NCBI RefSeq assembly: GCF_900188445.1
Contig: NZ_FZOR01000032.1
Location: 1 to 64,000, forward strand
Direction of reading: 5' to 3'
Source of the DNA: Actinomadura meyerae
GTDB lineage: Bacteria; Actinomycetota; Actinomycetes; Streptosporangiales; Streptosporangiaceae
Length of the DNA: 64,000 bases
The translations under genes were made by a program, and so were the position numbers. The notes beneath the pieces are model-generated. The model saw nothing but the letters and a program-made list of their open reading frames with translations. It ran no database searches and had not been told where the DNA came from. Positions 46,572 to 55,367 of the stretch are shown here, piece after piece; position 1 is the stretch's first letter; each line of letters starts with the position of its first letter.

Positions 46572-46582
46572 GTCATTATGAC
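46572..46582. promoter_or_regulatory. Palindrome in the nadB promoter region
   Basis: GTCATTATGAC (centred T at 46577) is a perfect 5+1+5 palindrome 26 nt upstream of the nadB start. On the minus strand its core CATAAT resembles a -10 hexamer. A repressor of NAD synthesis binding here is plausible but unproven. Confidence 0.4.
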
Positions 46583-46703
46583 CCTAATCCCGGAGAACCA
46601 GGACAACCGACCCCCGCGTTCCCGCCGGAACCGCCCATTCCCGCACCTCACACGGCGGGTCGCCTGGGGACCTCGCACGGCAGGCTCGCCTCGCACGACG
46701 AAT

Positions 46704-46731
46704 ACGGGCCCGGCCCTCCGGCCGGACCCGT
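46704..46731. terminator. Terminator after panD
   Basis: Twelve bases at 46704-46715 pair with 46720-46731 with one mismatch and a 4-nt loop. Outer arms GCTCGCC (46684-46690) and GGCGAGC (46732-46738) also complement each other. It lies 16 nt past the panD stop and isolates panD from the nadB operon. Confidence 0.65.
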
Positions 46732-46746
46732 GGCGAGCGGGCGGGG

Positions 46747-47163
46747 TCAGCCGTGGACCAGGTCGCCCCGGGTGGTCTCGGTGCCGGGGACGGGCTCGGC
46801 GGGGTCGCTGCCCAGCGAGATGATCTTGTTGGAGCGGTCGACGTGCACGACGGCGGGCACGAACTCGCGGGCCTCGGCGTCGGTGAGCTGGGCGTAGCTG
46901 ATGATGATCACCAGGTCGCCGGGCTGCACGAGGCGGGCCGCGGCGCCGTTGATGCCGATGACGCCGGAGCCGCGCTCGCCCGCGATCAGGTAGGTCTCCA
47001 GCCGGGCGCCGTTGTCGATGTCCACGACCGAGACCTGCTCGCCGGGCAGGAGGTCGGCGGCGTCCATCAGGTCCTGGTCGATGGTGAGCGAGCCGACGTA
47101 GTGCAGGTCCGCCTGCGTCACCGTGGCGCGGTGGATCTTGGACTTGAACATCGTCCGGATCAT
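46747..47163 (-). CDS. panD: Aspartate 1-decarboxylase proenzyme
   Basis: A 138-residue pyruvoyl enzyme making beta-alanine. Self-cleavage occurs at Gly24-Ser25 (HYVGSLTID), the new N-terminal Ser becoming pyruvoyl. Lys9 and Tyr22 are in place, and IGINGAAARLVQPGDLVIII is conserved. The C-terminal 20 residues (SDPAEPVPGTETTRGDLVHG) extend past the core. Its ATG overlaps the panC stop in TGATG. Confidence 0.96.
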   Translation of the reverse strand: MIRTMFKSKIHRATVTQADLHYVGSLTIDQDLMDAADLLPGEQVSVVDIDNGARLETYLIAGERGSGVIGINGAAARLVQPGDLVIIISYAQLTDAEAREFVPAVVHVDRSNKIISLGSDPAEPVPGTETTRGDLVHG

Positions 47164-48017
47164 CAGTGCTCCTTGCCGAGCTGGAGGTGAACGTTGTCGA
47201 TGAGGTGGGTGGCGCCGACGCGTCCGGCGACGGCGAGGACGGCGGGTCCGCCGCCGGCGGCGGGGGTGAAGGTCGCGGGGTCGACGAGGACGAGGTAGTC
47301 GAGCGCGAGGGGCGGGTCGGCGGTGGCGGCCTTGTCGAGGACGGCGCCGGCCGCGCCGAGCACCGCCTCCGGCCCGTCGGCCGCGGCCTCCGCACCGGCC
47401 CGCAGGGCGCGCGACAGGGCGAGGGCGGTCCGGCGCTCGGGCTCGGAGAGGTAGCGGTTGCGGCTGGAGAGGGCCAGCCCGTCGGGTTCGCGGACGGTCG
47501 CCCCGCCGATGATCCGCACGGGCACGTTGAGGTCCGCGACCATGCGGCGGATCATCGCGAGCTGCTGCGCGTCCTTCTCCCCGAAGACCGCCACGTCGGG
47601 GCGGACGAGGTTGAGCAGCTTGAGCACGACGGTCAGCATCCCGTCGAAGTGGCCGGGCCGCGCCGCGCCCTCGACGACCTCGCCCATCGGCCCCGACTTG
47701 ATCGTGACCTGCGGCTCGTCCGGGTACATGACGTCGCGGTCCGGCGCGAAGACGAGGTCGACGCCTTCGCCCGCGCACGCCTCGATGTCGGCCTCGAACG
47801 TCCGCGGGTACCGGTCGAAGTCCTCGCCGGGCCCGAACTGGAGCGGGTTGACGAAGATGCTGACGGCGACCGTGTCGGCGTTGCGGCGGGCCTCGCGCAT
47901 CAGGGACAGGTGCCCCTCGTGCAGCGCGCCCATGGTCGGGACGAACGCGAGCGTGCCCTCGATACGCGCGCGCGCCGCAGCCAGTTCCTCACGCGTCCGC
48001 GCGATGACGGGTTTCAA
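47163..48017 (-). CDS. panC: Pantoate-beta-alanine ligase
   Basis: A 284-residue adenylating ligase joining pantoate and beta-alanine. ATP-binding His residues are in TMGALHEGHLSLM (H33, H36). SIFVNPLQFGPGEDFDRYPR, VAVFGEKDAQQ and the KMSKS-like LSSRNRYLS are all present. TTG 48017 starts it, with AGGAGG 5 nt upstream. It forms an operon with the DUF2520 gene upstream and panD downstream. Confidence 0.96.
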   Translation of the reverse strand: MKPVIARTREELAAARARIEGTLAFVPTMGALHEGHLSLMREARRNADTVAVSIFVNPLQFGPGEDFDRYPRTFEADIEACAGEGVDLVFAPDRDVMYPDEPQVTIKSGPMGEVVEGAARPGHFDGMLTVVLKLLNLVRPDVAVFGEKDAQQLAMIRRMVADLNVPVRIIGGATVREPDGLALSSRNRYLSEPERRTALALSRALRAGAEAAADGPEAVLGAAGAVLDKAATADPPLALDYLVLVDPATFTPAAGGGPAVLAVAGRVGATHLIDNVHLQLGKEH

Positions 48018-48080
48018 GCTGCCTCCTGAGAAGGATGCGGAGGGACAGGGGTGGCCGGGTTCGATTCGGGGTGGCCGGGG

Positions 48081-49022
48081 TCAATCGGCCAGGGCTTCCA
48101 GGAGGCGTTCGGCGTCCTCGGGCTTGAGCAGCCCGGCGCCCAGCGCGCGGTCGGCGGTGAGGCGGGCGAGGGCGATGTAGGCGCGGCGGCTCTCGGCGGA
48201 TACCTTGCCCAGCTCGGCGACGTGGTCGGAGACCGTCCCGGCGTCGCCGCGCGCCACCGGGCCGGTGAGGCCGTCGATGCCGAGGCGCAGGCCGTTGTCG
48301 AGGGCGGCGCCGAGGAGCGGACCCAGCATGCGGCCGGGTTCGGCCACGCCCGCCCGCGCCAGCAGGTCCATCGACTCGACGACCAGGGTGACCAGGTGGT
48401 TCGCGCCGCCCGCGAGCGCCGCGTGGTACAGCGGGCGCGCCTCCTCGGTGATCCACACCGGTTCGCCGCCCATCTCCAGGACGAGCGCCTCGGCGACGGG
48501 CCGCAGCGGCTCGGGCGAGGTGACGCCGAACGAGATGCCGGTGAGCCGGTTCACGTCGTCGGGCCGCCCGGTGAAGGTCATCACGGGATGCAGCGCCAGC
48601 GGCAGCGCTCCGGCGCGGGTGAGCGGGTCGAGGACGGCCGTCCCGTACCGGCCGCTGGTGTGCACGACCAGCTTCCCGGTGACGGGCACGCCCGCCGCGA
48701 CCAGGCCGGACGCGAGTTCGGGCAGCTCGTCGTCCGGGACGGTCAGCAGCACCAGGTCGGCGGCCGCCACGACGTCCTGCGGCGGGGCGACGTCCGCGCC
48801 GGGGAGGCGCTCCTCGACGCGGGACCGCGACCGGTCGGACACGGCGGCCGCGGCGACCACGCGGTGGCCCGCGCGCGACAGCGCGGCGCCGAGCGCCGTG
48901 CCGACGCGGCCGGCGCCGACGACGCCGACCGCGAGCCGCGCGGGCCGGTCCTCCGGGGCCTCCGTCCCCCCGCGGGGGGCGTTTCCGGGCGCACCGGAGG
49001 AGGGCGTGACGTTGGGGTCCAT
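48081..49022 (-). CDS. Rossmann-like/DUF2520 protein (Rv3603c type)
   Basis: A 313-residue protein. The N-terminal Rossmann-like domain begins after an unstructured 30-residue tail (VGVVGAGRVGTALGAALS, about 32-49). The C-terminal DUF2520 domain contains LHPVMTFTGRPDD, then YHAALAGGANHLVTLVVES. The overall plan resembles 6-phosphogluconate/ketopantoate-reductase-type dehydrogenases. The constant link to panC and panD in actinobacteria suggests a role in pantothenate synthesis, possibly pantoate formation, but activity is unproven. ATG 49022 is preferred; ATG 49079 is an alternative. Confidence 0.88.
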   Translation of the reverse strand: MDPNVTPSSGAPGNAPRGGTEAPEDRPARLAVGVVGAGRVGTALGAALSRAGHRVVAAAAVSDRSRSRVEERLPGADVAPPQDVVAAADLVLLTVPDDELPELASGLVAAGVPVTGKLVVHTSGRYGTAVLDPLTRAGALPLALHPVMTFTGRPDDVNRLTGISFGVTSPEPLRPVAEALVLEMGGEPVWITEEARPLYHAALAGGANHLVTLVVESMDLLARAGVAEPGRMLGPLLGAALDNGLRLGIDGLTGPVARGDAGTVSDHVAELGKVSAESRRAYIALARLTADRALGAGLLKPEDAERLLEALAD

Positions 49023-49131
49023 CGGTTCGTTCCAGTCCTCACGTGTAGGTACCGGACGGGCGCGAACCAGAGTACCCATGGGATCCGGTCACGTGGTCCG
49101 GTGGGTGACGAGCGCCACCCCGCCCTCCCAT

Positions 49132-51618
49132 TCAGTCATGCGCGAGGGACTCGACGATGGACGTCCTCGCGGCGCGCCGCGCGGGCATGACGGCGGCGAG
49201 CGTCCCGGCCAGCCCGGCCAGCAGGACGAACCCGACGATCTGGAGATACGGCAGGGCGAACACGACACTGTCCGACATCGCGCTGGTCGCGGCCAGGCCG
49301 AACACGATGCCGAGCGCCACCCCGGTCACCGCGCCGATCACCGCCATGACGACCGCCTCGATGGACAGCATCCGGCGGAGCTGGCGCTTGGTGAGGCCGA
49401 GGGCGCGCAGCAGCGCCGATTCGCGGGTCCGCTCCACGACGGAGAGGGTCAGCGTGTTGGCGATGCCGAACAGCGCGATGACGATCGCGAGTCCGAGCAG
49501 CCCGCCGAAGACCATCAGCACCATGTCGATCGCGTCCTCCACCTGCTTCTGGAAGTCGGCGCTGGACTCGACCTTCGCCGCCGGGTACGGCTGCGCGGCC
49601 TGGTCGACGGCCCGGCGGACCCGCTCGCCGGGCACGGCGTCGTCGCTCTTGACGAAGATCTCGGACGGGTCCACGGCGCCGAAGTACCGGGCGAAGTCGG
49701 CCTCGGGCACGACGAGCCCGTGGAACTGCCCGCCCTGCTCGTACACGCCGCTGATCTTGACCGGGACGCTACCGCTCCGCGTCCTGATCTGGAGGGTGCG
49801 GCCGACCGTCCAGCCGGAGGAGGCCGAGGCGTCGTCCACGAACACCGTGCCCTGCTTGAGGTCGGTGAGCGCGCCGGACTTCATCTTCGGCTTCGCGACC
49901 CCGCCCCAGGCGGACGCGGTGACCGTGGTGATGTCCGCGTCCTCACCGTCGACCTTGGTCTGCTTGTCGCGCACCTCAACGACCTTCTCAACCTCCGGCC
50001 GCTTGCGCAGGTCGTCGCCGAGCGCGCGCGGGAGCGGCTCGCCGTTGTGGGTGGCGATCCTGAACTGGACGGGGAACTGCTCGTCCAGCTGGTGGCTCGC
50101 GGTGGCCTTGCTGCTCGCCCCGACGACGGCGAACAGGCTCATCAGCCCGACGCCGACGGTCAGCGCGATCGTGGTGGTGGCGGTGCGGCGCGGGGCGCGC
50201 TGCGCGTTCGCCACCGCCAGCCGCCCCGGGACGCCGCCGAGCCGTGCGGGCACGGCGCCGGCGAGCCGTCCCAGCGGGCGGACGAGGGCCGGCATCGCCG
50301 CGACGACCGCGAGGAAGAAGACGCAGCCGGAGAAGGCGACGGCGAACATCGCGGCCTCGCCCTTCTCCATCCCCAGGGCCGCGAGCACGCCGATGGCGAG
50401 GCCCGCGGCGGCGAGCAGGACGGCGGCGGCGGTGCGCCACGCGCCGAGGCGGAACCGCCCGCCGCCCGGCTCGGCGTCCGCGCGCAGCGCCGCGACGGGC
50501 GCGACGCGGGTGGCGGCACGGGCGGGCAGCAGCGCGGACAGCACCGTCACGGCGACGCCGACCGCGAGGCCGACCAGGACCGTCCGCGGCGCGAGCGACG
50601 GCCCGGTGACCGAGACGTTGCCGTCCAGGTCGCTGATCAGCACGAGCGCGCCCTGCCCGAGGCCGACGCCCGCGCCGATGCCGAGCAGCGATCCGGTCAG
50701 CCCCACCGCCGCCGACTCGGTGAGGACGCCGCCGAAGATCTGCCGGCGGGTGGCGCCGACGCAGCGCAGCAGCGCCATCTCCCGCATCCGCTGGGCGACC
50801 AGGATCGCGAACGTGTTGTAGATGACCAGCGCGGACACCAGCATCGCGACCAGCGCGAAGATCAGCAGGCCGGTGCGGATGACCTCCGTGTCGGCGCCCG
50901 CCGACTTCGCCAGCTTCGCGCCCAGCTCCGGCCCCGTGTAGACGCGGTGGCCGGGGCCGGTGGCGGCCTTCACGGCGGACGGGGAGACGGTGCCGGCGAT
51001 GTCGATCTCCCGGAACGACTTCTCGCCGGTCATGCGGGCCGCGGTCGCCGGGTCGAACCCGACCGCGCCGAAGATGCTCGCCTCCTGGTCGATGCCGAAG
51101 TCGACCAGGCCGACGACGGTGAACCTGTGCGGCCGGTTCCCGTCGTCCAGGACCGTCACGGTGTCGCCGACGGTGAAGCCCTCCCGCTTGGCGACCTTGC
51201 TGTCGAGGACGGTCTCGCCGGCGCCGGACGGAGGCCGCCCCTTGTCGACCTCGTAGCGCAGCAGCCGTCCGGTGGGCACGGACATGCCCATCGTGGTGTA
51301 GTCGCCGACCGTCTTGCCGTCCTTGCCCACCAGGGCGGCCTCGCCCTTCACGGCGCCCTGGGCGTCGGTGACTCCGGGCAGGCCGCGAAGCTTCTTCAGC
51401 AGCGAGGCCGGCAGTCCGTCGTCAGACGACTCCGCCGGGAGGACGGCGACGTCCACCTTGTCGGCGGACTGGGCGAACGTCTTGGCGACGCCCTTGTTCA
51501 TGGTGTCGGTCAGGACGAACGTGCCGGAGATGAAGCCGACGCCCAGCGTGATGGCGACCGCGGTCAGCAGCAGCCGAAGCTTGTGGGCGCGCAGGCCCGC
51601 CAGTGTCGTCTTCAGCAT
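49132..51618 (-). CDS. FtsX/MacB-family ABC transporter permease
   Basis: An 828-residue permease with two FtsX-type repeats. Helix 1 lies at about 15-38, a large outside domain spans about 45-260, helices follow at about 265-390, then a central helix cluster (about 395-470), a second outside domain and C-terminal helices (about 700-820). IYNTFAILVAQRMREMALLR and LTLSVVERTRESALLRALGL are the conserved cytoplasmic coupling motifs. Such exporters act on lipoproteins, peptides or antibiotics. ATG 51618 overlaps the ATPase stop in TGATG. Confidence 0.93.
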   Translation of the reverse strand: MLKTTLAGLRAHKLRLLLTAVAITLGVGFISGTFVLTDTMNKGVAKTFAQSADKVDVAVLPAESSDDGLPASLLKKLRGLPGVTDAQGAVKGEAALVGKDGKTVGDYTTMGMSVPTGRLLRYEVDKGRPPSGAGETVLDSKVAKREGFTVGDTVTVLDDGNRPHRFTVVGLVDFGIDQEASIFGAVGFDPATAARMTGEKSFREIDIAGTVSPSAVKAATGPGHRVYTGPELGAKLAKSAGADTEVIRTGLLIFALVAMLVSALVIYNTFAILVAQRMREMALLRCVGATRRQIFGGVLTESAAVGLTGSLLGIGAGVGLGQGALVLISDLDGNVSVTGPSLAPRTVLVGLAVGVAVTVLSALLPARAATRVAPVAALRADAEPGGGRFRLGAWRTAAAVLLAAAGLAIGVLAALGMEKGEAAMFAVAFSGCVFFLAVVAAMPALVRPLGRLAGAVPARLGGVPGRLAVANAQRAPRRTATTTIALTVGVGLMSLFAVVGASSKATASHQLDEQFPVQFRIATHNGEPLPRALGDDLRKRPEVEKVVEVRDKQTKVDGEDADITTVTASAWGGVAKPKMKSGALTDLKQGTVFVDDASASSGWTVGRTLQIRTRSGSVPVKISGVYEQGGQFHGLVVPEADFARYFGAVDPSEIFVKSDDAVPGERVRRAVDQAAQPYPAAKVESSADFQKQVEDAIDMVLMVFGGLLGLAIVIALFGIANTLTLSVVERTRESALLRALGLTKRQLRRMLSIEAVVMAVIGAVTGVALGIVFGLAATSAMSDSVVFALPYLQIVGFVLLAGLAGTLAAVMPARRAARTSIVESLAHD

Positions 51619-52391
51619 CAGGCCCCCAGGGACTTGAGCCGGTCCAGGACGGCCTCAGGGGACGGCTGGTGGATTTCGGAGACGATCGCACCGTCCCGTA
51701 GGAACACCACCCGGTCGGCGTAGGAGGCGGCCACCGAGTCGTGGGTGACCATCACGATCGTCTGCCCCATCTCCCGGACGGACGAGCGCAGGAACCCGAG
51801 GACCTCGGCGCCCGCACGCGAGTCGAGGTTCCCGGTCGGCTCGTCCGCGAAGATGACTTCGGGCCGGGCGACGATGGCGCGCGCGCACGCCACCCGCTGC
51901 TGCTGTCCGCCGGACAGCTCGCTCGGCCGGTGCCCCAGGCGGTCGCGCAGGCCGAGAACGTCCACGACCTGCTCGAACCACGCGCGGTCGGGCTTGCGTC
52001 CGGCCAGCTCCAGGGGCAGCAGGATGTTCTGCTCGGCAGTGAGCGTCGGCAGCAGGTTGAACGCCTGGAATACGAAGCCGACCCGGTCGCGGCGCAGCAG
52101 CGTCAGCTGCCGGTCGCCCATGCCGGTGATCTCGGCGTCGCCGAGCATGATCCGTCCGCCGGTGACGGTGTCGAGCCCGGCGAGGCAGTGCATCAGCGTC
52201 GACTTCCCGGACCCGGACGGGCCCATGATCGCGGTGAACGCGCCCCGGGCGAACCCGACGCCGACCCCGCGCAGCGCGTGCACGGCCGCGTCCCCGGACC
52301 CGTACACCTTCGACACGCCCTCGGCGGTGACGGCGGGCGGCGCCGCGGCGGCGGGGGATCCCCCGGGCGGATCGGTGAACGTGCTGGTCAC
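51618..52391 (-). CDS. MacB/LolD-type ABC transporter ATP-binding protein
   Basis: A 257-residue nucleotide-binding subunit. Walker A GPSGSGKST (about 57-65), Q-loop in FVFQAFNLLPTLTAEQN, signature LSGGQQQR, Walker B VIFADEPTGNLDS and switch His in MVTHD. It pairs with the large permease encoded downstream. GTG 52391 is preceded by AAGGAG at a good distance. Confidence 0.94.
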   Translation of the reverse strand: MTSTFTDPPGGSPAAAAPPAVTAEGVSKVYGSGDAAVHALRGVGVGFARGAFTAIMGPSGSGKSTLMHCLAGLDTVTGGRIMLGDAEITGMGDRQLTLLRRDRVGFVFQAFNLLPTLTAEQNILLPLELAGRKPDRAWFEQVVDVLGLRDRLGHRPSELSGGQQQRVACARAIVARPEVIFADEPTGNLDSRAGAEVLGFLRSSVREMGQTIVMVTHDSVAASYADRVVFLRDGAIVSEIHQPSPEAVLDRLKSLGA

Positions 52392-52598
52392 GGTGGCTCC
52401 TTCACGGTCGTGCTGCGTCGTCGTCGGTCGGAGACCACGCTAGGAATCCGCGCCGCCGCCGCCATCGCCCCGGCGTCCACGCTCCGCGTCCCTCTCCCGG
52501 CTATCCGCGCCGCCCGTGTACGACCTGAGTCGTACGGCGCCGTCCCCCGCCCCGCCGACGCGCTCCGTTCCTGGACCGGCCCGACCAGGGCCCGGCCC

Positions 52599-52690
52599 GG
52601 GAACGGCTCCGGGAACGGCTCCGGGAACGGCTCCGGGAACGGCTCCGGGAACGGCTCCGGGAACGGCTCCGGGAACGGCTCCGGGAACGG
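52599..52690. repeat. 12-bp tandem repeat, seven copies plus a partial eighth
   Basis: The unit GGGAACGGCTCC repeats without a mismatch seven times (52599-52682), then eight bases of an eighth copy. It sits between the ABC ATPase start and the terminator of the chaplin gene. It does not belong to any credible gene, although open frames pass through it on the plus strand. Confidence 0.95.
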
Positions 52691-52691
52691 A

Positions 52692-52728
52692 GAAGCGCCG
52701 GAGACCCGGGTGAGGTCTCCGGCGCTTC
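52692..52728. terminator. Perfect 15-bp terminator stem after the chaplin gene
   Basis: 52692-52706 pairs base for base with 52714-52728 around a 7-nt loop. It starts 50 nt past the chaplin stop codon and abuts the 12-bp tandem repeat. It insulates the ABC transporter genes from the chaplin gene. Confidence 0.75.
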
Positions 52729-52777
52729 CGTGACGGGGTGCTCAGGCCCCGTCAGCGACCGATCGGCGAAGGGGTGA

Positions 52778-53086
52778 TCAGTTGTGCACCGCCGCGCCGC
52801 CCTTGCACGACGCGAAGCTGAGGCCCACGGCGATGATGTTGTTGCCGCAGACGTTGATGGGGGCCGAGATCGGCACGATCACCTGGTTGCCGCCCAGGAC
52901 CGAGCCGTTGCCGCTGGTGTGGTTGTTGTTCCCGGCGCCGCCGCCGTGGTGGTGGCCGTGGCCGTGGTGGCCGTGCCCGTGCCCGTAGCCGCCGCCGAGG
53001 GCGGAGGCGTAGGCGGGGGTGGAGGCGAGGGCGGAGCCGGCGACGGCGAGGCCGAGGATGCCGGTGGCGGCGAGCTTCTTGAACAC
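52778..53086 (-). CDS. Chaplin-family protein with His/Gly-rich insert
   Basis: A 102-residue secreted protein. Signal peptide about 1-27 (LGLAVAGSALASTPAYA). Residues about 32-54 are almost only Gly, His and Tyr. The chaplin domain then runs from NNNHTSGNGSVLGGNQ to the end with two Cys (VCGNNI and ASCKGG), the pair that forms the disulfide in chaplins. Chaplins coat aerial hyphae with amyloid fibres. The His-rich segment is unusual. GTG 53086 has GGAGGA 5 nt upstream. Confidence 0.88.
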   Translation of the reverse strand: MFKKLAATGILGLAVAGSALASTPAYASALGGGYGHGHGHHGHGHHHGGGAGNNNHTSGNGSVLGGNQVIVPISAPINVCGNNIIAVGLSFASCKGGAAVHN

Positions 53087-53130
53087 GTGAGTCCTCCCGT
53101 ACGTGGCCTTGGGGCCCGATCTGACATTGC

Positions 53131-53156
53131 CGACGTCACCCGCGAAGGTGACGTCG
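53131..53156. promoter_or_regulatory. Perfect 10-bp inverted repeat in the chaplin leader
   Basis: CGACGTCACC (53131-53140) is mirrored by GGTGACGTCG (53147-53156) across six bases. It lies 45-70 nt upstream of the chaplin GTG, near or just after the likely transcription start. It may be an operator or a 5'-UTR hairpin. Confidence 0.5.
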
Positions 53157-53163
53157 CGTACGG

Positions 53164-53193
53164 TAGTTACGCAGCTACTCTCAGGTAGGACAA
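53164..53193 (-). promoter_or_regulatory. Candidate chaplin promoter
   Basis: On the minus strand TTGTCC (53188-53193) and TAACTA (53164-53169) lie 18 bp apart. The -10 match is imperfect. The inverted repeat begins just downstream of it. Confidence 0.35.
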
Positions 53194-53243
53194 GTCCGTC
53201 CCGTGCCCCGACGTCAAAAGGTCACCATGGAGCAACCAAGCCG

Positions 53244-53951
53244 TTACAGATTGTGACCGCTTTGACCGCTTTTGACAAGCCCTGTCTCGTAGGCGAACAC
53301 GACCGCCTGCACCCTGTCGCGAAGGCCCAGCTTCATCAGGATCCGTCCCATATGCGTCTTGACCGTGGCCTCCGAGACGTAGAGCCGGCCGGCGATCTCC
53401 GCGTTCGACATCCCGCGCGCGACGAGCCGGAGCACCTCGCCCTCACGCTCGGTGAGGGTCTCCAGCGCGCCGTTCGCCTTCTCCGCCGCGTCCGGCAGAT
53501 GCACCGCGAACCGGTCCAGGAGGCGCTTCGTGGTGCTCGGCGCCACCACCGCGTCCCCCGAGTGCACCGCCTTGATCGCCTCGATGAGCTGGGCCGGCCC
53601 GGCGTCCTTCAGCATGAACCCGCCGGCCCCCGCCTTGATCGCGGCGAACGCGTACTCGTCGAGGTCGAACGTGGTCAGGATGACCACCTTCGGCCCGCCC
53701 CGCGCGACGACCAGCCGCGTCGCCTCGATCCCGTCCATCCGCGGCATCCGCACGTCCATGAGCACGACGTCGGCCCGGACCGTCCGGAGCAGCTCCAGCG
53801 CCTGGACGCCGTCGCCCGCCTCGCCCACGACCTCGATGTCGGGCTGGGCGTCCAGCACCATCGTGAACCCGGCGCGCACCAGCTCCTGGTCGTCCACGAG
53901 CACCACCCGGATGGGCTCCGCCGGCTCCGCCACCTCGTCAAAGTCCGCCAT
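53244..53951 (-). CDS. NarL/FixJ-family response regulator
   Basis: A 235-residue response regulator. The receiver domain (about 13-130) has the acidic pocket VLVDDQELVR and phosphoacceptor Asp66 in LMDVRMPRMDG. The LuxR-type HTH (ETLTEREGEVLRLVARGMSN, then AEIAGRLYVSEATVKTHMGR) is at about 165-225. It is encoded 44 nt downstream of its partner kinase. ATG 53951 is the natural start. Confidence 0.95.
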   Translation of the reverse strand: MADFDEVAEPAEPIRVVLVDDQELVRAGFTMVLDAQPDIEVVGEAGDGVQALELLRTVRADVVLMDVRMPRMDGIEATRLVVARGGPKVVILTTFDLDEYAFAAIKAGAGGFMLKDAGPAQLIEAIKAVHSGDAVVAPSTTKRLLDRFAVHLPDAAEKANGALETLTEREGEVLRLVARGMSNAEIAGRLYVSEATVKTHMGRILMKLGLRDRVQAVVFAYETGLVKSGQSGHNL

Positions 53952-53995
53952 GCTCGCCTTCCGTCACGTGCTCGTCCATCGCTTCGCGGCGCGGG

Positions 53996-55165
53996 TCACG
54001 CCGCGACCTCCTCGCGGACGGGGATCCGCGCGACCACCTCGAACCCGCCCCCGGCGCACGGTGCCGCGCGGACCTCGCCCCCGTACACGGCGACGCGTTC
54101 CCGCATCCCGGCCAGGCCGTGGCCGCGTCCGTCGTCGAAGGCCGCCGCGCCGCGCCCGTCGTCCCGCACCCGGATCTCCAGCGCGTCGCCGCCGTACCGC
54201 AGCAGGACCGCCACGTTCGCCCGGGGACCTCCGTGCTTGAGCGTATTGGTCAGCGCCTCCTGGACGATCCGGTACACGGTGAGCTGCCGCCCCTCCGACA
54301 TGCCCGCGGGCGTCCCCTCCACCTGGTACGTCACCCGGAGCCCGGACGCCCTGACCTGCTCCACCAGGTCGTCCAGCTCGGCGACCCCCGGCTGCGGGGC
54401 GAACGCCCCCGCGTCGTCGTCCTCGCGCAGGACGCCGAGGAGCCGCCGCATCTCCGCCAGCGCCAGGCGCCCCGTCGAGGAGATCGTGTCGAGCGCCTGC
54501 CTGGCCCGTCCCACATCGGTGTCGATCGCGTAGGACGCGCCGTCGGCCTGCACCACGATCACGCTGACGTTGTGCGCGATGACATCGTGCAGCTCCCTGG
54601 CGATACGGGCTCTTTCCGCGGCCATGGCCATCTTGACCTCGTTGTCGCGTTCACGTTCCAGCCGCTCCGCCCGCTCCTCCACCGAGCGCAGGTAGGCGCG
54701 GCGCGTCCGCATGTGGAGGCCGAGCACGTACACCCCGGCCACCAGCAGCGTCATCATCACGAACGTGACCTTGCGGTCCTCGGCGCCGGACGGGTACCGC
54801 CACGTGACCATGCCCGCGCCGATCTCGGCGACGAACACCGCCGCGAGCCCCCAGCGGATCGAGCATCCGGCCGTGACCGTGTAGAGCCCGATCAGGACGG
54901 CGACGTTGGCCGGGACCGGGAACATCCCCTCTACGCACTGGCCGAACGAGACCAGGGCGACCACGGCGAAGACGGTGCGGGGAAAGACCCGGCGCAGAAT
55001 GAGGGATCCGGTCATCCCGAGCGTGAGCGCGAGGAAGACGTACCTGCTCATCTGGTAGGTCCCGGCCAGCAGCGAGGGCAGGGAGACCAGCAGGACCGGG
55101 GCCGCGAAGAACGCGTCGACGAGCGGCTTCTTCCGCCGCAGCCATTCCCAGCCATTCGCCACCAT
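53996..55165 (-). CDS. Two-component sensor histidine kinase (HisKA_3 type)
   Basis: A 389-residue membrane kinase. Five or six helices occupy about 18-150, then a coiled segment and the HisKA_3 phosphoacceptor His193 in IARELHDVIAHNVSVI. The HATPase domain has the N-box (IVQEALTNTLKHG, about 280-292), DDGRGAAAFDDGRGHGLAGM and a terminal GGGFEVVARIPV. The missing periplasmic domain suggests that it senses through its membrane part. It pairs with the NarL-type regulator downstream; the chaplin gene next to the pair could be a target. Confidence 0.95.
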   Translation of the reverse strand: MVANGWEWLRRKKPLVDAFFAAPVLLVSLPSLLAGTYQMSRYVFLALTLGMTGSLILRRVFPRTVFAVVALVSFGQCVEGMFPVPANVAVLIGLYTVTAGCSIRWGLAAVFVAEIGAGMVTWRYPSGAEDRKVTFVMMTLLVAGVYVLGLHMRTRRAYLRSVEERAERLERERDNEVKMAMAAERARIARELHDVIAHNVSVIVVQADGASYAIDTDVGRARQALDTISSTGRLALAEMRRLLGVLREDDDAGAFAPQPGVAELDDLVEQVRASGLRVTYQVEGTPAGMSEGRQLTVYRIVQEALTNTLKHGGPRANVAVLLRYGGDALEIRVRDDGRGAAAFDDGRGHGLAGMRERVAVYGGEVRAAPCAGGGFEVVARIPVREEVAA

Positions 55166-55367
55166 GCCGACAGGGTATGTACACGCTGGTCAGCCGTGGA
55201 TCAGCCGCAGGTCGGACGCACGTCCATCCCAAGGAGGGCCACGTGAACGCCGACCCGCCCTTGGGAGACCCCACATGAAACCCCGCCGCGCCAGGACAGC
55301 ACAGTCGCACCACCGGGCCACGGCTGATGGCGCAGGGGACGCCGTTGCGCGCGGTAACGTCACAGAC

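Noticed and set aside
48205..51723. Plus-strand open frame of 1172 codons opposite the DUF2520 and ABC permease genes
   Set aside because: It spans two genes and their gap without a domain; a high-GC artefact.
52516..52713. Plus-strand frame encoding repeated Pro-Gly-Thr-Ala
   Set aside because: The peptide is only the translation of the 12-bp tandem repeat, which stays open in several frames; there is no ribosome binding site and it runs into the terminator.
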